From Polynucleobacter sp. GWA2_45_21 (GTDB lineage: Bacteria > Pseudomonadota > Gammaproteobacteria > Burkholderiales > Burkholderiaceae), in the NCBI RefSeq assembly GCF_001830325.1, contig NZ_MHZG01000001.1, positions 620,001 to 684,000 of the forward strand: 64,000 nt of DNA, in the 5' to 3' direction. A model generated the notes under the pieces. The model saw nothing but the letters and a program-made list of their open reading frames with translations, did no database searches and had not been told where the DNA came from. The translations under genes and the position numbers were made by a program. Below, piece after piece: positions 28,455 to 38,189 of the stretch (within the stretch, counting starts at the first letter, position 1; every line of letters starts with the position of its first letter).

Positions 28455-28850
28455 TTAAGCCTGCTTCATCCGAAATACTTCAACACCAACGGAGTGGCAA
28501 TCTGGATAAACATCCGGCTTTGCTGTGCTGACGCGAGCCGCAATCACCTTCGGATGCAAGAGCATCGCAGTCACGATGTCGTCGCAGAAGGTTTCCTGTA
28601 AATGGATATGGCCCTGAGAAGACCGCGCCTTAATGGTTTCACGCATGAAGTCGTAATCCACAACCTCTTCTAATAAGTCTTTCGAAGGGGTATTCATATT
28701 CAAAGGAATATAGAGATCTACATTCAGAATGACACGCTGCTCAGCCTTCTTCTCAAAATCATGTACGCCGATATTGATATAGATTTCATAGTCACGCAAA
28801 AACAAACGGCGGCAATCAACTAAGGCAGGATGAGAAAGAATAGCGTGCAT
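28455..28850 (-). CDS. folB: Dihydroneopterin aldolase
   Basis: A 131-residue tunnelling-fold enzyme that splits dihydroneopterin to 6-hydroxymethyldihydropterin in folate synthesis. [17 protein letters not shown] is the conserved N-terminal block, [11 protein letters not shown] the middle motif, [13 protein letters not shown] carries the catalytic Glu region, and the protein ends with a Lys-containing strand ([10 protein letters not shown]). It is followed by ttcA (28-base gap) and preceded by the FolM-like reductase (13-base gap), which places two pterin genes side by side. Confidence 0.9.
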   Translation of the reverse strand: MHAILSHPALVDCRRLFLRDYEIYINIGVHDFEKKAEQRVILNVDLYIPLNMNTPSKDLLEEVVDYDFMRETIKARSSQGHIHLQETFCDDIVTAMLLHPKVIAARVSTAKPDVYPDCHSVGVEVFRMKQA

Positions 28851-28863
28851 AAATTTTTAACTT

Positions 28864-29685
28864 TTAGTTTGTTTTAAACATTACATCGCGTGATGATGGC
28901 AATAGATGTTGTCCACCATCCACATATAAGGTCGTGCCCGTAATCGCATTTGAGCTGGCCAAAAATACAGCGGCTTTTGCAATATCGCTTGGTGTTGATG
29001 ACTTACCTAATGGCGTCATCTGATGGGCCTTGGTAAAACCTGCTGCAGTTTGATCGCCCGAAGTCAGCGTAATACCAGGAGCCAAACCAATCACCCGTAT
29101 GTGCGGAGCAAAATCTACCGCCAACACTTCAACTGAAGTGAGTAGTGCAGCTTTAGACAATGTGTAAGACAAATAATCTGGATTGAGATTGATCAGTTTT
29201 TGATCGAGCAACTGAATCACCGAGGGAATTGATAAATTGCTCTCACTTGCTTTCTTTGTCTGACGCTTGTGATATTCAAACATCAGCTGAGATAGCAAAA
29301 TGGGTGCGGCTAAATTGACTTGCATGTGGTCTTGCAAACTTTTACCGCTCAGCGGAGTATTCGAATTGGCACGATCGTATTCAAAGATTGAGGCGCTATT
29401 GACGAGACACTGAAGGTTTTGAAATTCAACAACAACTGCAGCAAACAGGGAGTGAATTTCTGCTTCGCTGGCGAGGTCAGCATTAAAAGCCGCTGCCTTA
29501 ACCCCCAATTTTTGGATTTCGGCTACGGTAGCTTGGGCATCCGACTCAGACCAGCCATAATGGACCGCCACATCCCAGCCCTGACGAGCAAATTCCAAGG
29601 CAATTTCCCGACCAAGACGCTTCGCAGCGCCGGTCACTAAAACCGCTTTATTTTGCTGAGGTGATGGGTTTGAACTCAAGTTCAC
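28864..29685 (-). CDS. Pteridine reductase-type SDR (FolM-like)
   Basis: A 273-residue SDR. The nucleotide motif VTGAAKRLGRE is the TGxxxRxG variant that marks pteridine reductases and FolM (dihydromonapterin reductase), rather than the usual TGxxxGxG. The catalytic YTLSK (YxxxK) and the PGIT motif are present. It is immediately upstream of folB, supporting a role in reducing dihydropterins or dihydrofolate. FolM is the best guess; activity is not proven. It is divergent from the MidA-like gene with 25 bases between the starts. Confidence 0.85.
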   Translation of the reverse strand: MNLSSNPSPQQNKAVLVTGAAKRLGREIALEFARQGWDVAVHYGWSESDAQATVAEIQKLGVKAAAFNADLASEAEIHSLFAAVVVEFQNLQCLVNSASIFEYDRANSNTPLSGKSLQDHMQVNLAAPILLSQLMFEYHKRQTKKASESNLSIPSVIQLLDQKLINLNPDYLSYTLSKAALLTSVEVLAVDFAPHIRVIGLAPGITLTSGDQTAAGFTKAHQMTPLGKSSTPSDIAKAAVFLASSNAITGTTLYVDGGQHLLPSSRDVMFKTN

Positions 29686-29710
29686 TTAAATTCTCTTAGA
29701 CTAGCGAGCT

Positions 29711-30898
29711 ATGGATATTACCTTGACCAGCCTTGAAACGGCTCATACCGAGCTTCTTAGCCAAAAAATAATGGCTGAAATCGTCTCCAAAGGCGGCTGG
29801 ATGCCCTTTTCAAGGTATATGGAAATGGCTTTATATGAGCCAGGCATGGGTTATTACAGCGCTGGAGCCCACAAATTGGGTGCTGGTGGTGATTTCACGA
29901 CAGCCCCAGAGCTGTCCCCCTTATTTGGCGCCGCCATTGTAGAAACCCTTTTGCCCATTCTAGAAGGGCTGAAGGCTCAGGGGCTCCCTACCCAAATTCT
30001 GGAATTTGGCGCTGGCACTGGCAAGTTAGCTGAATCTATTCTCACCCGATTCCACGATCTGGACTTCAACCTGGATCGCTACGACATTATTGAGATCTCA
30101 CCCGACCTAGCCCAAAGGCAAGAAGAGCGCCTCAAGCAAGTTGTAGAAAAACTAGCCCTTTCTACTCAATGCCATTGGTTAAGTTCTTTACCTAGCAACT
30201 TCAAGGGCATCATTCTGGCAAATGAGGTGATAGATGCCATTCCGTGTGATGCCATCATTTTTCAAAATGGCTTTTGGTATTGGCAAGGTGTTTCAGTTAT
30301 TGATGGCAAGCTTACTTGGTCAGCAGGACAGCCTGTTGAGCAGTCACTACTTCCAGAGACTTTGCTCACTGGAAACTTTTCTGAAGGCTACATTACCGAA
30401 TTACATGCACCCGCCAATGCTTGGATGCACCAAGTAGCCAAGCATCTCGATACCGGACTCTTCATCACCTTTGATTACGGATTTCCGGAGAGTGAGTATT
30501 ACCATGCACAACGCCTAGAAGGCACACTCATGGCACACCATCGGCATCATGCTATTCAAGATCCATTTCATCTTCCAGGTCTTTGTGATTTAACAACGCA
30601 TGTAGAGTGGTCACAGATTGCACGCAGTGCACTCGAAGAAGAAGTGGATGATGTCTATCTCAGCAATCAGGCGTCTTATTTACTAGATGCTGGCATTGGC
30701 GATATTGCATTGGAGATTGGCGATCCCAGCAAGCCAGAAACTTTCTTACCTATTTCAAACTCGCTACAAAAACTATTGTCTGAAGCAGAGATGGGTGAGC
30801 TCTTCAAAGTTTTTGCATTCTCAAAGAAACTATCCGACGTATTGCCAGATCATGTCTTAGAAGACTTACCTGGCCTTCGAGGCAGAAACCGGCTGTAA
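29711..30898 (+). CDS. MidA/NDUFAF7-like SAM-dependent methyltransferase
   Basis: A 395-residue protein of the COG1565 family. WMPFSRYMEMALYEPGMGYYS and GDFTTAPELSPLFG are the family-specific N-terminal blocks, ILEFGAGTGKLAESIL near residue 96 is the SAM motif, and LLANEVIDAIPCD-like sequence follows. In mitochondria NDUFAF7 dimethylates an Arg of complex I subunit NDUFS2 during assembly; the bacterial role is not settled. It ends 4 bases from the convergent cca stop. A complex I NDUFA9-like gene lies about 1.1 kb downstream. Confidence 0.87.
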   Translation: MDITLTSLETAHTELLSQKIMAEIVSKGGWMPFSRYMEMALYEPGMGYYSAGAHKLGAGGDFTTAPELSPLFGAAIVETLLPILEGLKAQGLPTQILEFGAGTGKLAESILTRFHDLDFNLDRYDIIEISPDLAQRQEERLKQVVEKLALSTQCHWLSSLPSNFKGIILANEVIDAIPCDAIIFQNGFWYWQGVSVIDGKLTWSAGQPVEQSLLPETLLTGNFSEGYITELHAPANAWMHQVAKHLDTGLFITFDYGFPESEYYHAQRLEGTLMAHHRHHAIQDPFHLPGLCDLTTHVEWSQIARSALEEEVDDVYLSNQASYLLDAGIGDIALEIGDPSKPETFLPISNSLQKLLSEAEMGELFKVFAFSKKLSDVLPDHVLEDLPGLRGRNRL

Positions 30899-30902
30899 GC
30901 TT

Positions 30903-32042
30903 TTAGTTGTTTATGGCTGCAGTAATGGCGGAGAGTCTTGCGGCATCCACCGCACTACGAATTCTTTCACCATTAGTTCTCTGGTCTGCAGGAACACCTT
31001 CGATAATTTCGGCCGTATTGAGCGATTGGGCATTTTGCATTGCTGAAATTAAAGTATCGACATTCAAGCCAATATGCCTTGCCAAATCCAACAAAGCATT
31101 TCCACGCTCGGGCTTACGCCAAACATCTGCGCGATTAAACCAAGTCAATACATCTATGGGCTGATAGCTAGTGTCTGCCTCGTTGACTGATTTCTCGATA
31201 AGTACATTGAGCTCACTAAATATTTCACTGAAATCACGTACCTCATTTGGCATCTTGACGCACTCTGCCCATGAACGAATTTCACTAGCGGGTAAATGCA
31301 TGAGAGTGACAGCACACCGATCTTCCAGGCGATCATCTGCTGCATGCAAATGTGCAATGAGTTGCTCGCGGAACTCTTCTTTAGCTAAATAGGATGTCAG
31401 CGCCAATGGTAGTAAAGCTTTGGCTGCACCAGAATCTAACAAGACTTGAAACATGCGCATTGGCTTATTTGCAGTAAAACCTCTGGCCAACTCCTGCCAG
31501 ATTCTCTCAGCCGAGAGTGCTGACAATTCATTGGATTGAACAATTGCCTGCAAGGCGGCCATGGTTTCTGGTGCAACCGTAAACCCAGGAAAGCGCGCTG
31601 CAAAACGAGCGATACGCAATAGACGCAATGGATCCTCAGCAAACGCATCGGACACATGACGAAATACCTTAGCCGCTAAATCTTGCTGACCGTTATAGGG
31701 ATCCAAAATAGGTCCTGCCCATTTACCATCAGCACCGACCTCTTGCGCCATTGCATTGATCGTCAGATCACGACGTTCTAAGTCCTGCTCCAAGGTGACG
31801 GTCGGGTCAGCGTAAAACATAAAGCCTTTGTAGCCCTTGCCAGTTTTACGCTCTGTGCGCGCCAAGGCATATTCAGCTTGCGTCTCTGGATGCAAGAACA
31901 CTGGAAAATCTTTACCCACCGGACGAAAGCCCTGAGCAATCATCTCTTCTACGCTAGAGCCAACCACTACATAGTCAATGTCGTGCACCGGCAAACCCAT
32001 GAGGGTATCCCGAATGGCGCCACCAACAGCGTAGATCTTCAT
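30903..32042 (-). CDS. cca: CCA tRNA nucleotidyltransferase
   Basis: A 379-residue class II enzyme that adds or repairs the 3' CCA of tRNAs. The N-terminal motif [17 protein letters not shown] has the metal Asp at 21 and 23, [10 protein letters not shown] is the sugar-specificity block, and [16 protein letters not shown] is the neck motif. The family's second half usually carries an HD phosphohydrolase (H...HD...D) in Burkholderia and E. coli; here I find no HD signature, and the length is shorter than the 410-residue bifunctional form. It is probably a nucleotidyltransferase only. Confidence 0.9.
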   Translation of the reverse strand: MKIYAVGGAIRDTLMGLPVHDIDYVVVGSSVEEMIAQGFRPVGKDFPVFLHPETQAEYALARTERKTGKGYKGFMFYADPTVTLEQDLERRDLTINAMAQEVGADGKWAGPILDPYNGQQDLAAKVFRHVSDAFAEDPLRLLRIARFAARFPGFTVAPETMAALQAIVQSNELSALSAERIWQELARGFTANKPMRMFQVLLDSGAAKALLPLALTSYLAKEEFREQLIAHLHAADDRLEDRCAVTLMHLPASEIRSWAECVKMPNEVRDFSEIFSELNVLIEKSVNEADTSYQPIDVLTWFNRADVWRKPERGNALLDLARHIGLNVDTLISAMQNAQSLNTAEIIEGVPADQRTNGERIRSAVDAARLSAITAAINN

Positions 32043-32046
32043 GAGC

Positions 32047-32955
32047 TTATTTCATACCTTCTAAGGTGCGCCGACTAATACCAAAGACTTTAGATAATGC
32101 GTCTACTCCATTGAGCGGAAGAATATTGGGCAACTGCATTGATGCAATATTGTCGCGTGACATTAAAGTTGGGACAGGCAGAAATTCAAAAGCCAAGGCC
32201 TGAAGATAACCAACAAAAGCAGGCACAGGAATAATGGCGCATTTTGTATTGGCCTTACGCGCAGCAAATTCCACAATCTCTTTCATGGTGTAAACAGTAG
32301 GCCCCACCAAATCATAAGACTGATGAATCGTAGATGGCATCGTTAGTGACTTGGTAAATGCACTAGCTACATCATCTACGCTGACTGGCTGGAACTGTGC
32401 CCCCGAGTTTGCCAATGGCATCGCTGGAAACAACTTCGTTAGCTTGGCAAACAAATTAATAAATTGGTCTTGCGCGCCAAAAATGACTGAAGGTCTAAAA
32501 ATAGTCCAATTCAAGTTACTTGCTTTTACTGCAGCCTCGCCATCACCTTTACTACGCTGATACATTGATGGACCATTTGAGTCTGCACCCAATGCACTCA
32601 TGTGAAGGTAACGCTTGATACCATGAAGTTGCATAGCAGTGATGATATTTTTAGGAAGCTCTACATGCGCAGCTTCAAACACTTTTCCATAGGGCTGAGC
32701 TGGCTTGTCATGCAGTACACCCACTAAATTAATGACTGCACCGCCAGGCTTAATTCGTGAGCAAAGCTCTTGCAAAGCATCAAACTCATGAACATCAGCA
32801 TCTTCTAGATGTACCTTCGGGAGCATGCGCAATTCACGTACGGATGCTAAGTGTCGAGTTGGCAGTAAAACGGAATAGCCGTCTGCTTGCAGTTGGGCTG
32901 CCAGGACTCTGCCTACAAAACCGTTACCGCCAATTAGCAGAATGTCATATTTCAT
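32047..32955 (-). CDS. NDUFA9-like NAD(P)-binding extended SDR
   Basis: A 302-residue extended SDR. It starts with the Rossmann motif [16 protein letters not shown] and contains the NAD-binding-loop HLEDADVHE and [20 protein letters not shown] (Tyr and Lys of YxxxK). It resembles the complex I accessory subunit NDUFA9/COG0702 proteins, which do not need catalysis. No nuo genes are in the window, so a complex I role is only an inference. It is followed by cca (4-base gap) and preceded by slt (23-base gap). Confidence 0.83.
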   Translation of the reverse strand: MKYDILLIGGNGFVGRVLAAQLQADGYSVLLPTRHLASVRELRMLPKVHLEDADVHEFDALQELCSRIKPGGAVINLVGVLHDKPAQPYGKVFEAAHVELPKNIITAMQLHGIKRYLHMSALGADSNGPSMYQRSKGDGEAAVKASNLNWTIFRPSVIFGAQDQFINLFAKLTKLFPAMPLANSGAQFQPVSVDDVASAFTKSLTMPSTIHQSYDLVGPTVYTMKEIVEFAARKANTKCAIIPVPAFVGYLQALAFEFLPVPTLMSRDNIASMQLPNILPLNGVDALSKVFGISRRTLEGMK

Positions 32956-32978
32956 AAAACTCCTATGCAGTTGAAATA

Positions 32979-34937
32979 CTAAGGTAGCTCTGATGCGTTT
33001 GCTGCTTTAGGAGCAATTACCCCTAAACGTTGCTTTAAAGACTGTGTCTGACCATGCATCACCGATGAATAATACGTTGCATTCGCCAAAACGTTTTTTA
33101 CATAGGTACGCGTCTCATTAAATGGAATCGTTTCTGCGAAGATCGCGCCCTCAGTCGGGCTGGTGAGTTTTTCTCTCCAGTTTTTAGAGCGTGATGGACC
33201 AGCGTTATAAGCTGCAGATGCGAGAACCCAAGATCCATCTAAATCTATCAACACCATATTCAAGTAGTTACTACCCAAGGTGAGATTGGTATTGGTATCG
33301 GCGAGCTTGTCACTGGTATAGGAGGTCATGCCAATTTTCTTAGCAACATACTTCGCCGTATTCGGCATCACCTGCATCAAACCTGAAGCGCCAACTGAAG
33401 AAGAGGCATTCATGATGAAGCGTGACTCTTGACGAATCAAGCCATATGCCCACGCCAAGTTCAAATCAATTTGCTTAGCAATTGGCGAGAGCTCATCACG
33501 ATAAGGGGTTGGGTAGCGTAAGCTGAAGTCATGCTCTTGCTTGGTACGATCTGCCGTATTTACAACACGGTCGTACAAACCAATCCGCTTAGCGTATTCA
33601 GCAGCTGCAAGTAACTGCTTATCACTCATATTACGCAACTCCCAGTTCCAGTCGCGATTGCCTTCAAAGCGCAAATTCATGGCATAGAAGCGTTCGCCTC
33701 TAATGAACCCTTTGCGTTGTGACATAGCTTCGATTTCCGCATCACTCACTTTGGTTCGGGCGGGCGCATGATTCGGTTTACCTAAGTCTTCGCGCGCAAG
33801 CTGCCCATAAAAGTTGTACTGGTCAGCAATGAGTTCAAGGTTCTCGTGCGCTTTTTCATTTTGGCCATCAACTTTTAATGCGCGCGCATACCAATAAGTC
33901 CACGCCGGATCCTTACTGCGCACCACAGGATTCATGCCCTCAATTGCATTCTTTACCAGCGTCCAGTCTTTAGCCCGTAAACCTGCACGTACTTTCCACT
34001 CTTGACCTTCAGTAGACAGAAGCTCGTTGTAGCCCAGCTCTTGTTGAAGGCGATACGCATCATCTGCATTCGGATCTAATTTCTTTGCGAGGAATTGACC
34101 AATCACACCCCAAGCTACGGCTTGATTCTCTTTACTATAACGAGATGCATTTTGAGAAAAATCTCTAAATGCCTTTGCAGGATCTGCTTTAGCAGCTTTC
34201 ACAATGTCAGCAATAGGATCTTCACCGCCAATGCGACGCGACATGGATTCAAAACCCATCTCAGCTGCAGCGCGTCCCAATGCCTTTGCCTCGCTAGGAG
34301 TCATTCCTCCAGCGCCAACTAAAGTTGGTATTAGCTCCTGGCAAGCCTGACCGAAATAACGTGGATCCAATAATATTGCGCGCGCATCAATCGCTATTTT
34401 AGTTGGGTTCTCGCCTTGCGCCAATTTAGATTGGAGTGAATAACACTTCACCTGAGTGTCATCATCCAAAACAAACTTAGGATATTCAACATCAAAGCGT
34501 GACCAATCTTTTCGCTTACCTAAAACGAGTAGCCAGTCATTGCGCATCCGATCAGCCAAAGCAGTACCCTGGTATTGATTTAGGAAAGCAACTACCTGTG
34601 AGTCTGCATTACTATCAGCTCGAGCCACACCAGCACTATCAAATAGCTGAGGCTTGATACGGAAATAGGCTACATAGTCTTCGTAAGGGTAGTTTGAGAG
34701 AGTGGCAGCCAAGGTCTGTGCGCGAGCTACGTCATTTCTTTTGGCAGCCTCACGCAACTCAATAAAGGTACGATCACCCTCAGTGACTTCAAAGGCCGAA
34801 ATTCTGCTTGCTTTGGCGGGAACAGTTTTCTTGGCTTTTTCCGCAAAAATGCTGGGCGCAGAAACTGCAAGGGCTAGAAATAGAACTCCGCCCACCGTTT
34901 TTTGCCAACCACCAAAAACATCAAACCTCTTTTTCAC
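32979..34937 (-). CDS. slt: Soluble lytic murein transglycosylase
   Basis: A 652-residue exported Slt70-like lytic transglycosylase. An N-terminal signal-like hydrophobic segment (GGVLFLALAVSAPSIFA) is followed by a long alpha-superhelical domain and a C-terminal goose-lysozyme domain with LIRQESRFIMNASSSVGASG (catalytic Glu near 504), LMQVMPNTAKYVA and AAYNAGPSR. It cleaves peptidoglycan between MurNAc and GlcNAc, forming anhydro-muropeptides that the AmpG-like permease at 43750-45084 could import. It starts divergent from the formyl-THF cyclo-ligase gene. Confidence 0.92.
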   Translation of the reverse strand: MKKRFDVFGGWQKTVGGVLFLALAVSAPSIFAEKAKKTVPAKASRISAFEVTEGDRTFIELREAAKRNDVARAQTLAATLSNYPYEDYVAYFRIKPQLFDSAGVARADSNADSQVVAFLNQYQGTALADRMRNDWLLVLGKRKDWSRFDVEYPKFVLDDDTQVKCYSLQSKLAQGENPTKIAIDARAILLDPRYFGQACQELIPTLVGAGGMTPSEAKALGRAAAEMGFESMSRRIGGEDPIADIVKAAKADPAKAFRDFSQNASRYSKENQAVAWGVIGQFLAKKLDPNADDAYRLQQELGYNELLSTEGQEWKVRAGLRAKDWTLVKNAIEGMNPVVRSKDPAWTYWYARALKVDGQNEKAHENLELIADQYNFYGQLAREDLGKPNHAPARTKVSDAEIEAMSQRKGFIRGERFYAMNLRFEGNRDWNWELRNMSDKQLLAAAEYAKRIGLYDRVVNTADRTKQEHDFSLRYPTPYRDELSPIAKQIDLNLAWAYGLIRQESRFIMNASSSVGASGLMQVMPNTAKYVAKKIGMTSYTSDKLADTNTNLTLGSNYLNMVLIDLDGSWVLASAAYNAGPSRSKNWREKLTSPTEGAIFAETIPFNETRTYVKNVLANATYYSSVMHGQTQSLKQRLGVIAPKAANASELP

Positions 34938-34983
34938 TGTCTAGCCTTATGGATTTACTATATCTCTTAATTTTCGCCTGATA

Positions 34984-35616
34984 ATGGTCTATATGCACGG
35001 CAATTCTCCAAAATCGCTACGGCAGGACTTACTGGCCCAAAGGAAACAGTTTGCGGCTAGCGCAAGCTATCCCATTGCACAAGAAGCTATTTTGGCTGGC
35101 CTAACCAGCTTTCTAGCTGACCATGACACCCAGGTTCAATCTATTGCCTTGTATTGCCCCATACAGGATGAACTTGATCTTCGGCCGGCTCTATTGGCAT
35201 GGGCGAAGAGCCATGCAGACAAAACGCTGACTCTCCCTTTTGCGCGCCCCGATAAACATTTAGATTTTTATGTCTGGCAAGAAGGTGACTTACTGATTCC
35301 AAGCCGCCATGGTGTGCCAGAGCCAGACCCCAACAACCCCCGCAGACCTCAACTCACTCCAGACTGCATCTTGATTCCCTGCGTAGGCTGGTCAGAATCC
35401 AGGGAGGGCGATAGAACACACTATTGGCGGCTTGGATATGGGGGCGGCTACTTTGACCGCACCTTGGCTCATTTGCGCAAAGCTAAACCAAGCCTATTGT
35501 GCATAGGCATTGGCTTTGACTGGCAAAAATTAAATGATGCTCAATGGCAGGCTCAAACTCATGATGAGCCTTTGGATGCCATGCTGACTGAGTCAGGCTT
35601 ATTAATTACTTATTGA
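34984..35616 (+). CDS. 5-formyltetrahydrofolate cyclo-ligase
   Basis: A 210-residue enzyme of the ATP-dependent 5-formyl-THF cyclo-ligase family (YgfA). The late motif RLGYGGGYFDRTLA is the ATP/folate site and the early SLRQDLLAQRKQF carries the conserved Lys/Arg block. It returns 5-formyl-THF to 5,10-methenyl-THF, feeding the one-carbon pool used by the convergent metF gene. The stop overlaps the metF stop region by 11 bases. The ATG at 34984 is followed by another in-frame ATG at 34993, so the exact start is uncertain. Confidence 0.9.
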   Translation: MVYMHGNSPKSLRQDLLAQRKQFAASASYPIAQEAILAGLTSFLADHDTQVQSIALYCPIQDELDLRPALLAWAKSHADKTLTLPFARPDKHLDFYVWQEGDLLIPSRHGVPEPDPNNPRRPQLTPDCILIPCVGWSESREGDRTHYWRLGYGGGYFDRTLAHLRKAKPSLLCIGIGFDWQKLNDAQWQAQTHDEPLDAMLTESGLLITY

Positions 35617-36436
35617 GACTGAGATTATCAGCAATTGCTAAAACAGCGTCTGCCTGATTTAGCGAATAGAAATGCAATCCTGGGGCGCCAGCAGTCAAGA
35701 GCTGATCGCAAAGATCGGTCACCACCTCTTCGCCAAACGCACGAATCGAGGCAGTGTCATCGCCATAAGACTGCAAGCGCAAACGAATCCAGCGTGGAAT
35801 TTCTGCGCCACAAGCATCTGAAAAACGTAGTAACTGAGTGCTGTTGGTGATCGGCATAATGCCCGCAATGACTGGCTCAGTAACACCCAAGTCATAAGCC
35901 TCGTCAACAAAGCGGAAGTAAGCATCGCTGTTGTAGAAATACTGAGTTACTGCTGAATTGGCGCCAGCTTTCATTTTCTGCACAAAGAAATCCACATCTG
36001 TTGCAGGTGACTTTGCCTGAGGATGAGTCTCTGGATAGGCGGCTACATCAATGTGAAACCAATCACCAGTTTCTGCACGAATAAATTCAACCAATTCATT
36101 GGCGTGATGAAACTCACCATACTGACCCATGCCAGATGGCAAGTCGCCACGTAAAGCTACGATCCGTTTAACGCCTAAAGCTTGATATTGCTTCAACATC
36201 TCGCGCACGCTTTCACGTGAGCTACCAACACAAGATAAATGGGGAGCAACCGCTGCACCTGCAGCATGAATATCACTCACCACTTTTAATGTGCCAGATT
36301 GTGTAGAACCACCGGCACCAAAAGTCACGGAATAAAAAGCGGGCTTGAGCGTTTCACTAAAACGCTCGCGCACCAGATGAAGCTTAGTCTCACCTTCAGG
36401 TGTTTTTGGAGGGAAGAATTCAACGCTTAATTCCAT
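35606..36436 (-). CDS. metF: Methylenetetrahydrofolate reductase
   Basis: A 276-residue FAD enzyme that reduces 5,10-methylene-THF to 5-methyl-THF, the methyl donor for MetH. SVEFFPPKT at the start is the folate/NADH-contact block with the conserved Glu. HLSCVGSSRESVREML and RIVALRGDLP are the FAD/folate loops, and GIMPI is near the C-terminal third. It lies 55 bases downstream of ahcY on the same strand and has no clear promoter of its own, so it is probably co-transcribed with ahcY and under the SAH riboswitch. Confidence 0.95.
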   Translation of the reverse strand: MELSVEFFPPKTPEGETKLHLVRERFSETLKPAFYSVTFGAGGSTQSGTLKVVSDIHAAGAAVAPHLSCVGSSRESVREMLKQYQALGVKRIVALRGDLPSGMGQYGEFHHANELVEFIRAETGDWFHIDVAAYPETHPQAKSPATDVDFFVQKMKAGANSAVTQYFYNSDAYFRFVDEAYDLGVTEPVIAGIMPITNSTQLLRFSDACGAEIPRWIRLRLQSYGDDTASIRAFGEEVVTDLCDQLLTAGAPGLHFYSLNQADAVLAIADNLSLNK

Positions 36437-36491
36437 GATCTTGGGCCTGTGTCTCTATTTCTCTATTGAACAATATCTAGCAATGTGCAGA

Positions 36492-37937
36492 TTAATAACG
36501 GTAGTGGTCAGCCTTATAAGGGCCTTCCTTCGTTACGCCAATGTAAGAAGCTTGCTGATCTGACAATACAGTTAACTCTGCATTCAATGTCTTGAGCTGC
36601 AAACGAGCAACCTTCTCATCCAAATGCTTAGGCAAGGTGTAAACACCGACTGGGTATTTATCTGTGCCAACTGCATTCCACAATTCGATCTGTGCAATTA
36701 CTTGGTTCGCAAATGAAGAGCTCATTACATAAGATGGGTGACCTGTACCGCAACCGAGGTTAACCAAACGACCTTTAGCAAGGATGATGATGCGCTTCTC
36801 AGGATTGCCATTAGCTGCTGGGAAAATCACGTGATCTACTTGTGGCTTGATTTCTTCCCACTTGTATTTTTCAATACCAGCAACATCAATCTCGTTATCG
36901 AAGTGCCCAATATTACAAACGATGGCTTGATTCTTCATCTTCACCATGTGGTCATGTGTAATCACATGGTAGTTACCTGTTGCTGAAACAAAGATGTCCG
37001 CCTTATCTGCAGCGTAATCCATTGTGACAACACGGTAGCCTTCCATTGCTGCTTGCAATGCACAGATTGGATCCACTTCAGTAACCCAAACTTGAGCAGA
37101 CAAAGCACGTAGAGCTTGAGCTGAACCTTTACCCACATCGCCATAACCACAAACCACCGCAACCTTACCGGCAACCATCACGTCAGTAGCACGCTTGATC
37201 GCATCAACTAAAGATTCACGGCAACCATAGAGGTTATCGAACTTGCTCTTAGTAACAGAGTCGTTCACGTTGATTGCTGGGAATTTCAAATCACCTTTTG
37301 CAAACATCTGATAGAGGCGATGTACGCCAGTAGTTGTTTCTTCAGTTACGCCTTTTACTTTTTCTAAGCGTGTGGAGTACCAAGTTGGATCTTGCGCCAA
37401 TTTATTTTTAATGGCTGCGAACAAAATAGTTTCTTCTTCGCTAGTTGGGTGATTCAAGCAAGCTTGATCTTTCTCAGCGCGTGCACCGAGATGCAATAAC
37501 AAAGTCGCATCGCCGCCGTCATCCAAAATCATATTGGTGAAGCCGCCATCTGCCCACTCGAAAATACGGTGGGTGTAATCCCAGTACTGCTCAAGGGTTT
37601 CACCCTTGATCGCAAACACTGGAGTGCCGTTAGCAGCAATTGCTGCAGCAGCGTGATCTTGTGTGGAGAAAATATTGCAAGATGCCCACTGCACTTCGGC
37701 GCCGAGAGCTTCAAGCGTCTCGATCAACACTGCAGTTTGAATAGTCATGTGCAATGAGCCAGTAATGCGTGCGCCACGCAATGGTTGCTGTGATGCGAAC
37801 TCGTCGCGAATAGCGATGAGGCCTGGCATTTCTGTTTCAGCAATTGCGATTTCTTTACGACCAAAGTCAGCCAAAGAAATATCGGCAATAGCGCAACGGG
37901 TTGCTACAAAATTATTTAAATCGGAAACGGTACTCAT
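36492..37937 (-). CDS. ahcY: Adenosylhomocysteinase (SAH hydrolase)
   Basis: A 481-residue NAD-dependent enzyme that splits SAH to adenosine and homocysteine, removing the inhibitory by-product of methylation. The ATG at 37937 has a good GGAG and starts [15 protein letters not shown]; an in-frame upstream start at 37997 lies inside the leader and is rejected. NAD binding is [17 protein letters not shown], and the conserved C-terminus ends YKADHYRY. The leader holds an SAH riboswitch and two hairpins that could control translation. metF follows. Confidence 0.96.
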   Translation of the reverse strand: MSTVSDLNNFVATRCAIADISLADFGRKEIAIAETEMPGLIAIRDEFASQQPLRGARITGSLHMTIQTAVLIETLEALGAEVQWASCNIFSTQDHAAAAIAANGTPVFAIKGETLEQYWDYTHRIFEWADGGFTNMILDDGGDATLLLHLGARAEKDQACLNHPTSEEETILFAAIKNKLAQDPTWYSTRLEKVKGVTEETTTGVHRLYQMFAKGDLKFPAINVNDSVTKSKFDNLYGCRESLVDAIKRATDVMVAGKVAVVCGYGDVGKGSAQALRALSAQVWVTEVDPICALQAAMEGYRVVTMDYAADKADIFVSATGNYHVITHDHMVKMKNQAIVCNIGHFDNEIDVAGIEKYKWEEIKPQVDHVIFPAANGNPEKRIIILAKGRLVNLGCGTGHPSYVMSSSFANQVIAQIELWNAVGTDKYPVGVYTLPKHLDEKVARLQLKTLNAELTVLSDQQASYIGVTKEGPYKADHYRY

Positions 37938-37942
37938 GAATG

Positions 37943-37971
37943 CTCCAGCTAAAGACGATCCAATGCTGGAG
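37943..37971 (-). promoter_or_regulatory. Hairpin enclosing the ahcY ribosome-binding site
   Basis: In the mRNA, CTCCAGC pairs perfectly with GCTGGAG, and the second arm contains the GGAG that serves as the ahcY ribosome-binding site five bases before the ATG. When formed, the hairpin would block translation. It lies downstream of the SAH aptamer and is a plausible expression platform. Confidence 0.6.
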
Positions 37972-38003
37972 TAAGAACTCGCTAGCCATTGAATCATGGG
38001 TTA

Positions 38004-38110
38004 GCGAGCGCAGTTGCAATTAGCAAACTCTGGGGTTACCTAGGAGTCCACTCCCTTCAAGCCTGGGGAAACACTGGTTCTCAGTATTCCTTGCAACGCT
38101 CCTTGAAGGT
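38004..38110 (-). promoter_or_regulatory. S-adenosylhomocysteine (SAH) riboswitch
   Basis: The minus-strand leader of ahcY matches the SAH riboswitch fold. P1 pairs CCTTCAAG (38102-38109) with CTTGAAGG (38054-38061). The hairpin GGAATACTG pairs with CAGTG-TTTCC next to it. The long-range helix pairs GAGCG and TTGCA near the 5' end with TGCAA and CGCTC at 38004-38019. The conserved GGAGCG.TGCAA and AGGCTTG blocks are present. The family, known from Beta- and Gammaproteobacteria, turns on ahcY when SAH accumulates. A further hairpin (37978-38008) shares bases with the 3' strand of the aptamer and can compete with it. Confidence 0.88.
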
Positions 38111-38138
38111 ATGGCGAAATTGTAATCAATTTCGCCAT
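38111..38138. repeat. Perfect 12-bp palindrome before the SAH aptamer
   Basis: ATGGCGAAATTG, four bases, then CAATTTCGCCAT. A third copy of the half-site ATTTCGCC is at 38139-38146, exactly 10 bp from the copy at 38129-38136. There is no T-run, so it is a poor terminator; a protein operator or an RNA stem is possible. Function unknown. Confidence 0.75.
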
Positions 38139-38189
38139 ATTTCGCCTCAATACAACTACATACTGCAAATTTACTAGCTAGAAAGCGGA

